A stretch of 64,000 nt of DNA, from contig JALWRX010000029.1 in NCBI GenBank assembly GCA_027080505.1, positions 1 to 64,000 on the forward strand, in the 5' to 3' direction. Both the position numbers and the translations under genes were made by a program. Below the pieces are notes generated by a model. The model had not been told where the DNA came from, did not search any database, and saw nothing but the letters and a program-made list of their open reading frames with translations. This DNA comes from Ghiorsea sp. (GTDB lineage Bacteria; Pseudomonadota; Zetaproteobacteria; Mariprofundales; Mariprofundaceae). Of the stretch, positions 8,987-17,522 are shown in pieces (positions within the stretch are counted from its first letter, which is position 1; every line of letters starts with the position of its first letter).

Positions 8987-11344
8987 TTATCCGCGAAGTT
9001 CAGCCTTAAACTTCGTAGCCACTGCATCAATCACGGCTTGCATCACCTTGTCCGAATCTTCTTGGGTGAGTGTGCGTTTGGCATCTTGCAACACAAAACG
9101 AATACCCAAGCTCACCTTACCTTCAGGCACACCTTGACCATCATACAAGTCAAAAATAGAGGCATCAACAAACTGCTGCCCACAAGCTTTGCGCACTGTT
9201 TGCAAAATAGCATCCGAAGTCACTCCCTTGTCAAACAAAAAGACCAAGTCACGTTCAATAGATGGGAACTCAGGAATTGGTTGAAACTTGGCTTTTTTAC
9301 CCGTGTGTAATACATCCAAGTTAATCGATGCCACAAACACATCATCGGATAAATCAAATCCATCCGCCAAATCACCATCTACTTTTCCAATGTAACCCGC
9401 TACAGACTTACCAATAAAAATCTTTGCCGTTTGCCCTGCTTGCAAGCCTAAAACACCATCATCTGCCATAAACCGTGCGGTTAAACCACGCCCTTGCAGC
9501 CATGATTCAATCGCACCTTTTAAGTCAAAAAAGTCAGCTTTTCTAGACTTGGCATACCAAGTATCTGGCTGCACATCCCCCGTTATCAACCAAGCCAACA
9601 TATTGGTTTCAGTATGCTCATCAAGCGGACCTGTATAAATACGACCTTGCTCAACCAATGCCACACCTGTCTGCTGGCGGTTCATATTATATTTCGCCGT
9701 GTTCAACAAACTGGGGAACATAGAGCGACGCATCACACTCATGGCTTCTGAAATCGGATTGGGTAGCACCAAGTCTTTATCATCTTCTGCCACAAACAAA
9801 CGTTGCTCTGCCTTGGAAATAAAAGCATAATTAATCACTTGCACAAAACCCAAACGCACCGCATCGGTGATACCAGTATCCACCTTACTTGGTTGAATTG
9901 TCGTCAATGTTGGCATCATGGCTGGGATATTATCAAAGCCAATCACACGCGCATATTCTTCGGAAATATCTTCTGCCAAACGCACATCAGGTCTATGGCT
10001 GGGCACGCTAAAGTTTAAAGTGTCTCCATCATGTTCAATGCCAAAACCCATACGTTCTAACACTGCATCAGCCGTTTTAGGCACTTCAATGCCAAGACGT
10101 GATTCAATACGCTGCATGTTCACTTGAATTTGCGTGTCTTTGATTAAACTATCCGTATCACCCACGACTGTTATCGCACTGACTTGACCACCAAACAAAC
10201 TCACAATCATTTGTGCAACTTGATCCATAGCCACCGCAATCATGGCTGGGTCAACCCCACGCTCAAATCGCATGGAAGAATCCGACACCAAACCACAAGT
10301 GCGGCGGGTAATACTAATACGCGCAGGTCTAAATGCTGCAGATTCCAAAATGATATTGCTGGTTTTATCCGTCACACCCGTAGGCTCTGAACCCATAATG
10401 CCTGCCAAAGCAATCACATGTTTATCATCAGCAATCACCAAGTCTTCATCGTGAAGACTCACATTTTTACCTTCTAAAGATGTAAACGTTTCACCTGCTT
10501 TGGCTGTACGCACAGTGATGTTTCCATCCAGTGTATCTGCATCAAAAGCATGCATGGGCTGACCCAAATCAAGCATGGTATAATTAATCACATCCACCAC
10601 ACCATTGATGGGGCGCAAACCCGCAGCAATCAAACGTGCTTGAAGCCATTCAGGTGAGGCAGAAACTTTTACGCCTTCAATCTTGCAAGCTGTATAAAGC
10701 GGACAATCTTCACTGGCAGCAATAGCAACTGTAGGCGCAGCAACACTATCATCCGTTGCCACCACTTCATCGCCTGGCTCAATCAAAGGCAAGGCATAAT
10801 CAGCCGCCAAATCTCTTGCGATACCCCTTAAACTCATGCAATCACCACGGTTGGGTGTGATGTCCAAATCAAGCACTGCTTCTTCAAGCTCTAAATATTC
10901 ACCGACTTCCTCGCCCACTGGTGCATCTTTAGGCAGAATCAACAACCCATCTGCATCTTCAGCAAGTCCAAGCTCTGCTTCGGAGCAACACATACCAAAG
11001 CTTACTTCACCACGAATTTTACCTTTTTTAATTTTTAAACCATTGGGCAAACTCGTGCCTACAGTGGCAACGGGTACTTTATCACCTGCTTTCATATTGC
11101 TTGCACCGCAAACAATGGATAAATGCTCAACATCACCCAAATCAATTTTGAGCAATTTCAATTTGTCTGCATCAGGGTGTGGTTTCATTTCAACGATATG
11201 ACCCACGCGCACACCTTTGACACCAGCACGTGGTGTTTCAATGCCTTCAACTTCATGACCCAAACGCACCAAATCATCGGCAACCTCTTGGGGTGTTTTT
11301 TCAATAGGACAGTGTTCTTTTAACCAAGAAAATGGAATTTTCAT
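8987..11344 (-). CDS. pheT: Phenylalanyl-tRNA synthetase beta subunit
   Basis: A 785-aa PheT starting MKIPFSWLKEHCPIEKTPQE. Domains in order: a tRNA-binding OB fold (KVRVGHIVEMKPHPDADKLK region, about 40-150), B3/B4 editing region, B5 (VNMQRIESRLGIEVPKTADA region), a catalytic-like core, and a C-terminal ferredoxin-fold anticodon domain (FQPIPEFPSIERDLVFLFDK). It forms the alpha2-beta2 synthetase with PheS. I chose the ATG at 11344, 4 bp after the pheS stop, over an upstream ATG at 11416 that lies inside pheS. Confidence 0.95.
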   Translation of the reverse strand: MKIPFSWLKEHCPIEKTPQEVADDLVRLGHEVEGIETPRAGVKGVRVGHIVEMKPHPDADKLKLLKIDLGDVEHLSIVCGASNMKAGDKVPVATVGTSLPNGLKIKKGKIRGEVSFGMCCSEAELGLAEDADGLLILPKDAPVGEEVGEYLELEEAVLDLDITPNRGDCMSLRGIARDLAADYALPLIEPGDEVVATDDSVAAPTVAIAASEDCPLYTACKIEGVKVSASPEWLQARLIAAGLRPINGVVDVINYTMLDLGQPMHAFDADTLDGNITVRTAKAGETFTSLEGKNVSLHDEDLVIADDKHVIALAGIMGSEPTGVTDKTSNIILESAAFRPARISITRRTCGLVSDSSMRFERGVDPAMIAVAMDQVAQMIVSLFGGQVSAITVVGDTDSLIKDTQIQVNMQRIESRLGIEVPKTADAVLERMGFGIEHDGDTLNFSVPSHRPDVRLAEDISEEYARVIGFDNIPAMMPTLTTIQPSKVDTGITDAVRLGFVQVINYAFISKAEQRLFVAEDDKDLVLPNPISEAMSVMRRSMFPSLLNTAKYNMNRQQTGVALVEQGRIYTGPLDEHTETNMLAWLITGDVQPDTWYAKSRKADFFDLKGAIESWLQGRGLTARFMADDGVLGLQAGQTAKIFIGKSVAGYIGKVDGDLADGFDLSDDVFVASINLDVLHTGKKAKFQPIPEFPSIERDLVFLFDKGVTSDAILQTVRKACGQQFVDASIFDLYDGQGVPEGKVSLGIRFVLQDAKRTLTQEDSDKVMQAVIDAVATKFKAELRG

Positions 11345-11348
11345 CGAC

Positions 11349-12419
11349 TTAAGCCCCCATCCTACGTAAGAATCGAACATCATTTTCAAAAAACAATCGC
11401 AAATCTGGAATACCATGTTTTAGCATCACCAAACGCTCCACGCCCAAACCAAAGGCAAATCCAGAATATATGCTGCTATCAATGCCCACAGCTTTGAGCA
11501 CATTGGGATGAATCATGCCACTGCCCAACACTTCAATCCAGCCGCTGCCCTTACAAATACGGCAGCCTTTGTGGTTGCAGAATACACAACCAATATCCAC
11601 TTCTGCAGAAGGTTCAGTAAACGGAAAGTAATGCGGACGTAACCGAATCGGCACATCCTTTTCAAAATACGCCGATAAAAAATGTTGTAACACACCTTTT
11701 AAATGCGCAAGCGACACATCTTTATCCACCTTAAAGACTTCAACTTGGTGAAACATGGGTGAATGGGTCACATCATAATCACAACGATAAACACGTCCTG
11801 CCGCCACAACTGCCAACGGCGGTTCACCACCTGCATCTACACAGGCTTGCATAGCACGAATTTGTACGGGAGACGTATGCGTGCGCAATAATTTTGTGTC
11901 GGCTGTGCCTTCAATATCAAAGAAAAAAGTATCGTGATTGGCACGAGCAGGATGTTCTGCAGGAATGTTAAGCGCATCAAAGTTGTGAAATTCATCTTCA
12001 ATTTCAGGGCCTTCTGCCATAGCAAAACCCATTTGCGCAAAAATCGCCGTCATTTCATGCAAACCCTGCTGCACAGGATGAAGCGCACCTGTTTCTGATG
12101 TGCGCCCAGACAAGGTCACATCAATACGCTCTGCATCAATTCTCGCTTCTTTTTCTTTGCTCGCCAATAAGGATTCAGCTTTATCCAAAGCTTCCGCCAA
12201 CACTGATTTCGTAGCGTTCACAAACTGACCGATCACAGGTCTATCTTGCGGAGGCAACTTACCCACACCTTTAAGCACACTGGTCAGCTCACCTTTTTTA
12301 CCCAAATACGCCACGCGCAAGGCTTGCAATGCTTTCAAATCAGCAGCATCCGCGAACAATGCCAGTGCCTTATCTTGCAAATCCTGTAGCTGTGCTTTTA
12401 ATGAATCAATTTCACTCAT
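11349..12419 (-). CDS. pheS: Phenylalanyl-tRNA synthetase alpha subunit
   Basis: A 356-aa class II synthetase catalytic subunit that charges tRNA-Phe. The N-terminal coiled coil (residues about 1-90) is followed by motif 2 (AGRVYRCDYDVTHSPMFHQV) and motif 3 (GFAFGLGVERLVMLKHGIPD). The ATG at 12419 starting MSEIDSLKAQLQDLQDKALA is chosen over an in-frame ATG 48 bp upstream because it fits the family N-terminus and has GAGGAT just upstream. In many proteobacteria pheS follows rplT; here a 7-kb insert separates them. Confidence 0.95.
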   Translation of the reverse strand: MSEIDSLKAQLQDLQDKALALFADAADLKALQALRVAYLGKKGELTSVLKGVGKLPPQDRPVIGQFVNATKSVLAEALDKAESLLASKEKEARIDAERIDVTLSGRTSETGALHPVQQGLHEMTAIFAQMGFAMAEGPEIEDEFHNFDALNIPAEHPARANHDTFFFDIEGTADTKLLRTHTSPVQIRAMQACVDAGGEPPLAVVAAGRVYRCDYDVTHSPMFHQVEVFKVDKDVSLAHLKGVLQHFLSAYFEKDVPIRLRPHYFPFTEPSAEVDIGCVFCNHKGCRICKGSGWIEVLGSGMIHPNVLKAVGIDSSIYSGFAFGLGVERLVMLKHGIPDLRLFFENDVRFLRRMGA

Positions 12420-12555
12420 GTTTATCCTCAACCCTATGCCATCATAGGTTATCAATAGAGGCAGCACTCTACAAAGAAGTTATAAAAAATCATTAGATGA
12501 AAAAGGTTGTTTCATCAACCACTACTACAACCTTTGAATAACATCATTTTCACAT

Positions 12556-12588
12556 AAAAAAGGTCGCTATAAAATCTAGCGACCTTTT
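12556..12588 (-). terminator. Terminator downstream of the first FG-GAP lipoprotein gene
   Basis: Perfect 8-bp stem GGTCGCTA (12562-12569) / TAGCGACC (12577-12584) with a 7-nt loop, flanked by A-run and T-run, so it could act on both strands. It sits 22 bp past the stop of the 12610-14739 gene and isolates it from pheS. Confidence 0.8.
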
Positions 12589-12609
12589 ATCACCATCTTG
12601 ACGGGCTAT

Positions 12610-14739
12610 TTAATACAAATACACGGCTCCTGAAGATGATACCGTATTATCTGTTTGATTACCACCAATGCCTGTGGCTGCGCTATCTTCTTGAAGAGCC
12701 CCCACTGCTAGCGTATTACCATCAGTGCTTAGACTAACTGAAGCACCAAAACGATCATTCGCATCTGTATTGCTTGCTTTGACATAAGCTTGTTGTGTCC
12801 AAGTACCTGCTGTGCGGGTGAACACATACACCGCTCCTGATTGAGCTATAACATTATCGGTATAATAGTTATAACCAATACCTCTGACTAAACTATCTTC
12901 CCCATCAGCTCCTACAGCCAGCGTATTGCCATCACCGCTTAGACTGAGTGACCAACCAAATCGATCATCCAACTCTGCATTGCTTGCTTTGATATAAACT
13001 TGTTGTGCCCAAGTGCCTGCTGTGCGGGTAAACACATACACTGCTCCTGAAGCAAGTGCCGTATTATCCGCTTGATTGCCACCAATGCCTGTGGCTGCGC
13101 TAGCTTCCCTATAAGTCCCTACAGCCAAGGTGTTGCCATTAGAACTAATGCTGAGTGAATAACCAAATTGATCAATTGCCCCTGTATTGCTTGCTTTAAC
13201 ATAGGCCTGTTGTGTCCATGTATTTGCTGTGCGGGTAAACACATACACCGCTCCTGAATCAACTACCGTATTATCCACTTGGTTGCCATCAATGCCTGTG
13301 GCTGCACTATCTTCTTGAAAAGCCCCCACTGCCAGCGTATTACCATCACCACTTAGGCTAACTGAATAACCAAACACATCATTTAATCCTGTATTGCTTG
13401 CTTTAATATAGGCTTGCTGGGTCCAAGTACCTGCTGTGCGGGTAAACACATACACCGCTCCTGATTGAGATACAGTATTATCCGCTTGATTACCGCCAAT
13501 ACCTGTAGCTGCGCTAGCTTCAGCACCAGCCCCCACTGCCAGCGTATTGCCATCGTCGCTTAGGCTAAGTGAATAACCAAAGTAATCACCTGCCTCTGTA
13601 TTACTTGCTTTAACATAGGCTTGCTGTGTCCATATGCCTGCTGTGCGGGTAAACACATACACCGCTCCTGAAGCAAGTGCTGTGTTATCTGCTTGGTTGC
13701 CACCAATGCCTGTGGCTGCGCTACCTTCCCCATAAGCCCCCACTGCCAGCGTATTGCCATCAGCACTTAGGCTGAGTGAATAACCAAAATAATCATACGC
13801 CCCTGTATTGCTTGCTTTAACATAGGCTTGTTGTGTCCAAGTACCTGCTGTGCGGGTAAACACATACACAGCTCCTGAAGCAATTGCCGTATTATCCACT
13901 TGGTTGCCATCAATGCCTGTGGCTGCACTAGCTTCTTGATGAGTTCCCACTGCTAGCGTATTGCCATCGCCGCTTAAAGCAACGGACCAACCAAAACCAT
14001 CCGCCATATCTGTATTGGATGCTTTGACATAAACTGTTGCTGCCACCGAATCAACCACGGCAACCGTTTGATTGGGTGATGCCACACAGGTGGAATTATC
14101 AGCATTGCAAGCCTCAATAATATATTGCTCAGCCACCCAATTGGTTTTATGCACAGGGATTTCAAGGCTAAAAGATGTTGCTGTGCTTGCAATATTGCTT
14201 GCCGCAGGCTCAACCGTAAAACCCGACACACCACTCAAAATGCGATAATGATCCACATTGCTGCCTGCTACCCATGTGAAATTCAAAGATTTCCCACTGA
14301 CTGTCATATTGACGGATGTTGGCGCTGACATCACTATTACGCTACGTGTTATAGGAGTTGCTGCATTACCTGCTGTATCTGTAGCATTATAAGTCAGCGT
14401 ATAAGTTCCACCAACTGAAGTGTCTACTGTGCCCGTAACTGTGGCTATTAGACCTGTATCAACATTGTCTGTCACTGTTGTTCCCGGATCTGTCCATGTA
14501 GAGCCTTGGGCTACTGTATATGAGGCAAGCCCCAATAAATTGATAACAGGAGGTGTTGTATCTGTTGGTGCTGGCGTTGGCGTTGGCGTTGGCGTTGGCG
14601 TTGGCGTTGGCGTTGGCGTTGGCGTTGGCGTTGGAGCTGGTGCTGGTGCTGGAGCTGGTGTACCACCGTCTCCACACCCACTTAATATAAGAAGCAATGA
14701 AGTAATCATGAATAGTTTTATAATTTCTGTTTTGAACAT
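12610..14739 (-). CDS. FG-GAP repeat lipoprotein with DUF5011-like domain (paralogue 1)
   Basis: A 709-aa predicted lipoprotein with signal and lipobox LLLILSGCGDGG, then a Pro-Thr/Pro-Ala linker. Next come an Ig-like DUF5011/HYR-type domain (DTTPPVINLLGLASYTVAQG onward), a fibronectin-like segment and seven repeats of about 64 residues with the core FGxSxSLSxDGNTLAVGA...GAVYVFTRT. Seven FG-GAP-like repeats imply a seven-bladed integrin-type propeller on the cell surface or in the periplasm. The binding partner is unknown. It is paralogous to 17523-19391, which lacks the DUF5011-like domain, and shares its 5' leader. An aggrecan-like AGGAG ribosome site precedes the ATG. Confidence 0.85.
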   Translation of the reverse strand: MFKTEIIKLFMITSLLLILSGCGDGGTPAPAPAPAPTPTPTPTPTPTPTPTPTPTPAPTDTTPPVINLLGLASYTVAQGSTWTDPGTTVTDNVDTGLIATVTGTVDTSVGGTYTLTYNATDTAGNAATPITRSVIVMSAPTSVNMTVSGKSLNFTWVAGSNVDHYRILSGVSGFTVEPAASNIASTATSFSLEIPVHKTNWVAEQYIIEACNADNSTCVASPNQTVAVVDSVAATVYVKASNTDMADGFGWSVALSGDGNTLAVGTHQEASAATGIDGNQVDNTAIASGAVYVFTRTAGTWTQQAYVKASNTGAYDYFGYSLSLSADGNTLAVGAYGEGSAATGIGGNQADNTALASGAVYVFTRTAGIWTQQAYVKASNTEAGDYFGYSLSLSDDGNTLAVGAGAEASAATGIGGNQADNTVSQSGAVYVFTRTAGTWTQQAYIKASNTGLNDVFGYSVSLSGDGNTLAVGAFQEDSAATGIDGNQVDNTVVDSGAVYVFTRTANTWTQQAYVKASNTGAIDQFGYSLSISSNGNTLAVGTYREASAATGIGGNQADNTALASGAVYVFTRTAGTWAQQVYIKASNAELDDRFGWSLSLSGDGNTLAVGADGEDSLVRGIGYNYYTDNVIAQSGAVYVFTRTAGTWTQQAYVKASNTDANDRFGASVSLSTDGNTLAVGALQEDSAATGIGGNQTDNTVSSSGAVYLY
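14573..14632. repeat. Hexanucleotide tandem repeat (GGCGTT)x10
   Basis: Ten perfect GGCGTT units inside the first FG-GAP lipoprotein gene, encoding alternating Thr-Pro on the minus strand. Unit length is a multiple of three, so slippage would change linker length without a frameshift. Confidence 0.95.
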
Positions 14740-14855
14740 ATGCGACTCCTAGTTAATAACTTGAAGTGCCAATACTACTTCCTTCATAAGCAGGGTAACC
14801 AGTCGGCAAAAAGGCTTAATCCTTTTGGGTGACTGGTGTGCTCTGTATAGTCATG
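14740..14855 (-). promoter_or_regulatory. Structured 5' leader of FG-GAP gene 1 (copy A of duplicated leader)
   Basis: The stretch from the ATG back to about 14855 is almost identical to that upstream of the second FG-GAP gene (19392-19505). On the minus strand it contains TATACA as a possible -10, then a two-tier hairpin with outer stem ACCAGTC/GACTGGT and inner stem AAAAGG/CCTTTT. A smaller GAAGT/ACTTC hairpin follows, and AGGAG lies 6 nt before the start codon. Only a couple of substitutions separate the copies across about 115 bp. Function is unknown; a cis-acting RNA control element or recent duplication are the options. Confidence 0.7.
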
Positions 14856-14890
14856 GTATAAATTCGCTTTGAATATATCGGGAGTGCTAG

Positions 14891-15505
14891 ATGAAAATAT
14901 TGATTGCTGATGATCATACATTGTTTCGTGAAAGCTTGTGTTTGGTATTGGCACGCTTGAATAATGAACCTCCGCTAATTTTACAGGCAGGTGATACCCA
15001 TTCAGCATTAGCGATTGCAAATAAGCATGATGATATTGATTTGATTCTAATGGATATTGATATGCCAGGAGGCAGTGGTTTGAATGCGATTAGCAGCTTA
15101 CAAACACTCAGACCACATATACCAGTCATTATGATATCAGCGCATGAAGAGCATAGTGCCATTCAAAAAGCGTTGGATTTAGGAGCGAAGGGATTTGTAC
15201 CTAAAAGTACATCAACAGATATACTGCTTGCCGCAGTCACCTTGGTATTATCTGGAGGTATTTATTTACCATCTCAATTACTAACCGCTCTTCCTGAACA
15301 TAATAGTGAAAAACAAAAGCTCACACCAAGACAGATAGAGATACTTCAATTATTGCAACAAGGGGTCCAAAACAAAAATATCGCTTATCAACTGGATTTG
15401 AGCGAATCTACGGTAAAAGTTCATGTGCGCCGTATTTTTACTGCACTAGGCGCAAGAAACCGCAGCCAGGCAGTGAACACTGCACTTCATCTTGGTATAT
15501 TATAA
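14891..15505 (+). CDS. NarL/FixJ-family response regulator
   Basis: A 204-aa two-domain regulator. The receiver domain covers about residues 1-120, with acidic pocket DD at 7-8, phospho-acceptor Asp55 in LILMDIDMPG and Lys in KGFVPKS. The LuxR-type HTH covers about 140-204 (LTPRQIEILQLLQQGVQNKN, then LSESTVKVHVRRIF). The gene is divergent from the first FG-GAP gene and convergent with the hybrid histidine kinase, so these form a likely signalling pair. GGGAG sits before the ATG. Control of the FG-GAP genes is inferred from position only. Confidence 0.92.
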   Translation: MKILIADDHTLFRESLCLVLARLNNEPPLILQAGDTHSALAIANKHDDIDLILMDIDMPGGSGLNAISSLQTLRPHIPVIMISAHEEHSAIQKALDLGAKGFVPKSTSTDILLAAVTLVLSGGIYLPSQLLTALPEHNSEKQKLTPRQIEILQLLQQGVQNKNIAYQLDLSESTVKVHVRRIFTALGARNRSQAVNTALHLGIL

Positions 15506-15541
15506 AAAGATTTCACCAGCTCGTGATTAAAGGTGGTTGTC

Positions 15542-17278
15542 TTAACACCGAGTGCTGTTCTTGAGAAGAAAAGCCTTTAATGCATCAGGATTGACAGGTT
15601 TATGTAGCAAAGGAAACCCACCTTTTTTTGCTTCTTCGATGCGCTCGGGTGCGGTATCACCAGTGATAATTAACGATGGAATCGTTTGACCCAACAATTG
15701 GCAGACTGCTGCAATCGCTTCTGCACCTGTTTTCTCTTCACGCAAGCGATAATCCACAATCAAAACATCTGGACATCTTTTGGAATACTTTAAGCTATGC
15801 AAGCAATCTTCTTGGGAGCCAAATGTCAGCACATCACAACCCCATACATTCAACAACATCTGCAATCCTTCACGTGCAAGCTTATCATCATCAATAAGCA
15901 CAATGGTTAGGCTTTGCAAGGATGCTATATCCATCGTTGTGAGAGATGTTTCTTCGTTAATAGGGTTTGCATCATGGGCAGATGCAAGGGTGATTGAAAA
16001 GCGTGAGCCTTTGCCCACTTGAGAGCGCAAAGAAATATCTGTACCCATGATATGAGCCAGACGTTGGACAATGGACAAGCCAAGCCCCAAGCCTTTTTCT
16101 CGATCACGTTCAGGGTTCTCTAATTGCGTAAATTCTTGAAATACATCCTCAAACTTATCACTCGGAATGCCGCAACCTGTATCCCATAAATCAATACGCC
16201 AAGCTTCACCCCGTTGGCATACCGCAAGCAGGATTCCACCTCGTTTGGTATGGTGAATCGCATTGCTAAGTAAGTTTGATAGTATCCGGTTCAACATCGT
16301 TGGATCAGCGTGAACAACAGCATCGGTAGGACGCAAGCGAAGTTCGATACCCTTCTGATCAACTTGCACCATGTATGCCATAACCAAGCGATGCAGCAAT
16401 GGTTGAAGCTTGATGGCTTGCATATCAGGCTTCATGGTTCCTGCGTCCAATTTCGAGATGTCGAGTAATTGATCAAGCAAATTATTCATCGCCTGAAAAG
16501 CCTGCTTTGTTTTACCCAAAATTTCTTTTTTCTTGGGCTCATGCTCCATATAATCCAAAGATTCAATAAACAGCCCAAGCGCCTGATGAGGTTGCCGAAG
16601 ATCATGGCTTGCAGCAGCCAAAAAACGTGATTTATCTTGATTAGCTCGTGTTGCATCAGCTGCTTTTTGAGTGAGTTCATCCATCAATGCGATGTTCTTC
16701 AGGTGCAGTGCAATATTGCGTTTGTACATCCGTGCATAACCAAGCCCTAAAATAACCATCATAGGGATGGCTGCAAACAATAGGAGTAGCCCCATGGCAA
16801 AAAACATTTCGTTATTCTGCATCATAAGAAACAGTCCGAATGGAACATTCATGCCCAAAATCCAGCTAATATGGATAGGAAGAAAAGATGCAGATGTCAC
16901 TGCTGACCCAAACCCTGGCATAATCATTAAGGCAACAAGAAAATAGCCCCAACCGATGGACTGTTGATTAAAAGCAAGACATGCACCAATGCTGATGGTA
17001 GCTCCAGCAAGCAGTGAATACAAAGCGATACCCCATCCCCAACGCAGGTAGGATTTAATGTTATTTTTACTATGCTGATGTAAAAAAACATGCACCAAAA
17101 TACCATGCCCCACCGCCACCAATGCTCCCACAACAGACCATATTTGAACATTTAAACGCTCAATGTCGGCGATATACCAAACAAAACCAAGCAATACAAA
17201 AAGACCAGCCCAACCATTGCGAATATTCTCACATACTTGCGATACACTTTCTTTAGCGATGATGTCGTGTGCGTTCAT
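15542..17278 (-). CDS. Membrane hybrid histidine kinase (HisKA-HATPase-REC)
   Basis: A 578-aa sensor. About six hydrophobic helices occupy residues 20-190 with no recognised extracytoplasmic domain. HisKA has the phospho-His in RFLAAASHDLRQPHQALG, HATPase_c has NLLSNAIHHTKRGG, WDTGCGIPSDKF and GLGLGLSIVQRL, and a C-terminal receiver runs from LTIVLIDDDKLAREGLQMLL with Asp in DVLIVDYRL. The probable partner is the NarL-type regulator ending 36 bp away on the opposite strand. The start overlaps a 36-codon ORF by 4 bp. The sensed signal is unknown. Confidence 0.9.
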   Translation of the reverse strand: MNAHDIIAKESVSQVCENIRNGWAGLFVLLGFVWYIADIERLNVQIWSVVGALVAVGHGILVHVFLHQHSKNNIKSYLRWGWGIALYSLLAGATISIGACLAFNQQSIGWGYFLVALMIMPGFGSAVTSASFLPIHISWILGMNVPFGLFLMMQNNEMFFAMGLLLLFAAIPMMVILGLGYARMYKRNIALHLKNIALMDELTQKAADATRANQDKSRFLAAASHDLRQPHQALGLFIESLDYMEHEPKKKEILGKTKQAFQAMNNLLDQLLDISKLDAGTMKPDMQAIKLQPLLHRLVMAYMVQVDQKGIELRLRPTDAVVHADPTMLNRILSNLLSNAIHHTKRGGILLAVCQRGEAWRIDLWDTGCGIPSDKFEDVFQEFTQLENPERDREKGLGLGLSIVQRLAHIMGTDISLRSQVGKGSRFSITLASAHDANPINEETSLTTMDIASLQSLTIVLIDDDKLAREGLQMLLNVWGCDVLTFGSQEDCLHSLKYSKRCPDVLIVDYRLREEKTGAEAIAAVCQLLGQTIPSLIITGDTAPERIEEAKKGGFPLLHKPVNPDALKAFLLKNSTRC

Positions 17279-17385
17279 GTTTCAAGTTGACCCTGAACCA
17301 GTAATAATAATGCTGTTTCAGCACAGGCTTGGGAACCAAGCAGCAATATGCCTAACAATAGGGGAAAACATAAAAACACCTTCAT
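17275..17385 (-). CDS. Putative 36-aa signal-peptide-like small ORF upstream of the kinase
   Basis: The frame MKVFLCFPLLLGILLLGSQA plus a 16-residue tail looks like a signal peptide with a very short mature part, and its stop overlaps the kinase start (ATGA). A TATAAT lies only about 6 bp before the ATG, so the message could be leaderless or the ORF could be a non-coding remnant. No homology is recognised. It may serve only to couple translation to the kinase. Confidence 0.35.
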   Translation of the reverse strand: MKVFLCFPLLLGILLLGSQACAETALLLLVQGQLET

Positions 17386-17455
17386 AGCAGCATTATAGTC
17401 AATACACTTTAAGGATACTAGCATCATACCGCTGATTGACGATGAAATAATAGCC

Positions 17456-17488
17456 AAAAAAGGAAGCCAAATCATTTGGCAACCTTTT
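17456..17488 (-). terminator. Terminator after the second FG-GAP lipoprotein gene
   Basis: Hairpin with GCCAAAT/ATTTGGC inner stem and AAAAGG/CCTTTT outer stem, followed by a T-run on the minus strand. It is 35 bp past the stop codon of the 17523-19391 gene. Confidence 0.7.
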
Positions 17489-17522
17489 ATGGCTGTTGCT
17501 GTTTCACCTATTTATTGGCTTA

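Noticed and set aside
12480-12515. A 11-codon frame (MKQPFSSNDFL) upstream of pheS on the minus strand, as a possible phenylalanine attenuator leader peptide.
   Set aside because: Only two Phe codons, no good ribosome site, and the nearby hairpins are not followed by a T-run. Not enough for an attenuator call.
14420-14752. A 110-codon plus-strand frame rich in Gly-Val opposite the Pro-Thr linker of the FG-GAP gene.
   Set aside because: It is the antisense reading of the hexanucleotide repeat and adjacent lipoprotein codons; low complexity produces the long frame.
14740-14855. Assignment of the FG-GAP leader to the GEMM (cyclic di-GMP) riboswitch class.
   Set aside because: The conserved GEMM sequence elements are not visible; only general hairpin structure is shared.
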